From: Bacillus massiliigorillae
GTDB lineage: Bacteria; Bacillota; Bacilli; Bacillales; DSM-1321
Assembly (NCBI RefSeq): GCF_000380245.2
Contig: NZ_HG428741.1
Location: 871,435-935,434, forward strand
Length of the DNA: 64,000 bases
Reading direction: 5' to 3'
Position numbers and translations under genes: made by a program. Under the pieces are notes generated by a model. That model searched no databases. It had not been told where the DNA came from and worked only from the letters and a program-made list of their open reading frames with translations. Shown here piece by piece: positions 61,678-64,000 of the stretch; within the stretch, counting starts at the first letter, position 1, and each line of letters opens with the position of its first letter.

Positions 61678-62727
61678 GTGAGAAAGGCGAAGTTTTTTTT
61701 AGTTATCACATTATTGATTGGTGTATTAGTAGGATGTGGTTCGAAAAGTTCATCAGGAGAACAAACAAAAGAAGAAACAGAGAAAAAAGAAAATGTTGAA
61801 TTATTGAATGTTTCTTATGACCCAACACGTGAGCTATATCAAGCGTTTAATAAGGAGTTTGCTGATTATTGGAAAAAGGAGAAAGGTCAAACAGTTACTT
61901 TTCAGCAATCTCATGGTGGTTCGGGTAAACAAGGTAGAGCTGTTATTGATGGACTAGAAGCTGACGTGGTTACATTAGCACTTGCCTATGATATCGACGC
62001 GATTGCAAAGGCTAAAGGGAAATTGATTGCAAAGGATTGGCAAAGTGAATTTCCGAATAATTCGACGCCTTATACGTCAACGATTGTTTTTTTAGTTAAA
62101 AAGGGAAACCCAAAGAAAATTAATGATTGGGATGATTTAATTCGTAAAGATGTTTCGGTTATCACGCCTAATCCAAAGACATCAGGTGGAGCACGATGGA
62201 ATTACCTAGCAGCTTGGGCATATGCAGAGAAGAAGTATAACAAAGATGAAAAGAAAGTGAAGGATTTTGTAAGAAAACTATATAAGAACGTTGAAGTGTT
62301 AGATTCAGGAGCGAGAGGGGCAACAACAACGTTCGTTGAGCGTGGAATTGGCGATGTGTTACTTGCTTGGGAGAATGAAGCTTTTTTAACGTTAGATGAA
62401 TTGGGTAAGGATAAATTTGAAATTGTGGCACCTTCAATCAGTATTTTAGCAGAACCACCAGTGGCTATTGTAGATAAGGTAGTTGATAAAAAAGGTACGA
62501 GAGAGGTAGCAGAAGCATACCTAAATTATTTGTATTCTGATAAAGGTCAAGAAATCGCTACTAAAAACTATTATCGTCCAAGAAATGAAGAAATTCTAAA
62601 AAAATATGATAACCTCTTTCCAAAAATTGATTTAGTAAATATTGATCAAGATTTTGGTGGTTGGAAGAAAGCTCAAGAAACACATTTTAATGATGGTGGT
62701 ACATTCGATCAAATTTATCAGCCATAA
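61678..62727 (+). CDS. sulfate (or thiosulfate) ABC transporter substrate-binding lipoprotein
   Basis: 349 residues. Signal peptide with lipobox LVGC (Cys about residue 21), then LLNVSYDPTRELYQAFNKEF and QSHGGSGKQGRAVIDGLEAD, which form the sulfate-binding region of the Sbp/CysP family. It captures sulfate outside the cell and hands it to CysT/CysW. The GTG at 61678 follows AGGGGGG. First gene of an operon with cysT and cysW. A repeated-looking TSGGARWNYLAAWAYAE segment is also conserved in the family. Confidence 0.9.
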   Translation: MRKAKFFLVITLLIGVLVGCGSKSSSGEQTKEETEKKENVELLNVSYDPTRELYQAFNKEFADYWKKEKGQTVTFQQSHGGSGKQGRAVIDGLEADVVTLALAYDIDAIAKAKGKLIAKDWQSEFPNNSTPYTSTIVFLVKKGNPKKINDWDDLIRKDVSVITPNPKTSGGARWNYLAAWAYAEKKYNKDEKKVKDFVRKLYKNVEVLDSGARGATTTFVERGIGDVLLAWENEAFLTLDELGKDKFEIVAPSISILAEPPVAIVDKVVDKKGTREVAEAYLNYLYSDKGQEIATKNYYRPRNEEILKKYDNLFPKIDLVNIDQDFGGWKKAQETHFNDGGTFDQIYQP

Positions 62728-62824
62728 TGTTATCCTTTCAACTTCAAAGCTATATGAGTTAGGAGTTGGAAGTTTGTTAGTTGAGCATACTTGTGCTTTT
62801 TCATGAAGGAGTGGATTATGAGTT

Positions 62825-63646
62825 ATGAAAACGAAGAGAAAGGCAGTATTACCGGGTTTTGGATTGACAATGGGATTAACTATTTTGTATTTAGGTGTCT
62901 TAGTATTAATTCCATTATCTATGGTCTTTCTGAATTCGATGTCTTTAGGGTTCAGTGGTTTCTGGGAAACTGTTACGAATGCTAGAGCGATTGCTTCATA
63001 TAAATTGAGCTTTGGCACAGCTTTTATTGCAGCTTGTATAAATGGTGTATTTGGTATATTGATTGCTTGGGTATTAACGCGTTATCAATTTCCAGGGAAG
63101 AAAATTATTGATAGTTTAGTTGATTTACCTTTTGCCTTACCAACAGCAGTTGCAGGTATAGCCTTAACTACGTTATATTCAACAAATGGTTGGATTGGCC
63201 AATTTTTTTCTTTTAAAATCGCATTTACACCAATTGGGATAATGGTTGCACTTGTTTTTATCGGCTTGCCCTTTGTTGTGCGCATGGTACAGCCCGTTTT
63301 AGCGAATATCGAAAAAGAATTGGAAGAGGTGTCTTCCATATTAGGAGCAAGTCGTTGGCAAACCTTCTGTAAGGTGATTTTTCCTGAACTCATTCCAGCC
63401 GTTTTAACGGGTTTTGCTTTATCATTTGCTCGCTCTTTAGGAGAATATGGTTCAGTTGTCTTCATTTCAGGTAATACGCCTTACAAAACGGAAATTACGC
63501 CATTAATTATTATGACTAAGCTTGAGCAATATGATTATGTTGGAGCAACTGCTATTGCTGCAGTGATGCTCGTTTTTACGTTTATTATTCTTCTATTTAT
63601 AAATGTTCTGCAATGGTGGTCGAATAGAAGATATATTCAGCAATAA
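62825..63646 (+). CDS. cysT: sulfate ABC transporter permease CysT
   Basis: 273 residues, six membrane segments. The binding-protein-dependent transport loop is LEEVSSILGASRWQTFCKVIFPELIPA (EAAxxxGA-type). AAGGAG at 62806-62811 lies 13 bp from the ATG at 62825, which is long. An ATG at 62818 has better spacing but opens a different 64-codon frame, so initiation here may be weak or coupled. It forms the channel with CysW. Confidence 0.9.
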   Translation: MKTKRKAVLPGFGLTMGLTILYLGVLVLIPLSMVFLNSMSLGFSGFWETVTNARAIASYKLSFGTAFIAACINGVFGILIAWVLTRYQFPGKKIIDSLVDLPFALPTAVAGIALTTLYSTNGWIGQFFSFKIAFTPIGIMVALVFIGLPFVVRMVQPVLANIEKELEEVSSILGASRWQTFCKVIFPELIPAVLTGFALSFARSLGEYGSVVFISGNTPYKTEITPLIIMTKLEQYDYVGATAIAAVMLVFTFIILLFINVLQWWSNRRYIQQ

Positions 63647-63662
63647 GAAGGAGGGCTAGTAA

Positions 63663-64000
63663 ATGGAGCTTGAACTTAATGCAAAGACAAAAGAGGATAC
63701 GAAGCCTGCTCCCATTCCTAACACAACGGAACCTTTATATATACGAGTAATATTAATCGCTATTGTCTTACTCTTTCTTTCGTTGTTTTTGTTATTACCA
63801 TTGATCGCGATTTTTGTGAAAGCTTTTGAAAAAGGAGCGGATGTTTACTTTGCAGCGATTACTCATCCTGATGCTTTATCTGCAATAAAACTGACTCTTC
63901 TCGTTGTACTAATTGCAGTACCGATTAATGCTATCTTTGGAGTAGCTGCAGCTTGGGCTATCTCAAAATATAAATTTAAAGGGAAAAATGTATTAATTAC
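63663..64000 (+). CDS. cysW: sulfate ABC transporter permease CysW (3' end outside window)
   Basis: The first 112 codons are visible: an unusual polar N-terminus (MELELNAKTKEDTKPAPIP), then a membrane segment (AIVLLFLSLFLLLPLIAIF) and KLTLLVVLIAVPINAIFGV. The layout is that of CysW. AAGGAGGGCTAGTAA precedes the ATG. It follows cysT by 16 bp. The ATPase gene cysA presumably lies beyond the window. Confidence 0.85.
   Translation, partial: MELELNAKTKEDTKPAPIPNTTEPLYIRVILIAIVLLFLSLFLLLPLIAIFVKAFEKGADVYFAAITHPDALSAIKLTLLVVLIAVPINAIFGVAAAWAISKYKFKGKNVLI

Overview
The window is low-GC Firmicute DNA and is best read as a chromosome segment of the Bacillus cereus group. Three things point there. Strong AGGAGG-type ribosome binding sites and frequent GTG/TTG starts occur throughout. 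A block of genes matches the Bacillus subtilis ypb-ype neighbourhood (dynA/ypbR, ypcP, ypdQ, ypdP, ypeP, ypeQ). Intergenic repeats of about 155 bp, flanked by TTTAT at both ends, fit the published description of the B. cereus-group element bcr1. No prophage, insertion sequence, CRISPR array or origin was seen.

Layout, left half. 1-983 is the 3' part of an FUSC membrane protein. 1193-3957 is a GntR-controlled ADP-ribosylglycohydrolase/sugar-kinase operon with a visible promoter and a perfect palindromic operator. 4090-12522 is a sigma-54 catabolic operon: an upstream dyad, a -24/-12 promoter, its own enhancer-binding protein, then PxpB/PxpC-type and HyuA/HyuB-type subunits for an ATP-dependent ring-opening reaction on an unknown lactam- or hydantoin-like substrate. 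13071-16018 holds a zinc-ribbon peptide, a DUF2157/GDYXXLXY pair, CheX, and a 35-residue membrane peptide behind two Fur boxes. 16282-25546 is the ypb-ypd block (tandem dynamin, rhodanese, exonuclease, RNase HI, and a queuosine-precursor transporter under a preQ1 riboswitch), interrupted by a cluster of dispersed repeats. A P450, a chemoreceptor, an SDR protein, YpeP/YpeQ and an HD-GYP protein follow.

Layout, right half. 33681-38363 is the most striking locus. An AAC(3)-family acetyltransferase lies 13 bp upstream of hen1 and pnkp, which together form a bacterial RNA repair/3'-end methylation system; hen1 and pnkp overlap by 4 bp. After an MFS/LysR pair, a TlpA/membrane-protein pair and a stand-alone dipicolinate-synthase-A paralogue comes a nine-tRNA array ending in a lone 5S rRNA. 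The initiator tRNA in that array has lost its encoded CCA beside an inserted repeat. Then come a LysR/nitrilase pair, a PTS operon for an N-acetylglucosamine-type sugar with its own antiterminator and RAT/terminator leader, a degraded patch (a frameshifted gene, a truncated remnant and an MFS gene with a start-proximal frameshift), a YhgE/Pip protein, a large glycosidase-like lipoprotein, topB, and a sulfate ABC transporter operon behind a terminator-containing leader. The last gene runs off the end.

Regulation visible in the DNA: sigma-A promoters with a GntR operator and with Fur boxes, a sigma-54 promoter with an enhancer-like dyad, a preQ1 riboswitch, a RAT antiterminator, candidate LysR operators, and many intrinsic terminators. 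Several terminators share one core (an AAGTGATT-type arm inside a GGGC/GCCC clamp). Calls rest on reading motifs and on remembered family features. No database search was run.
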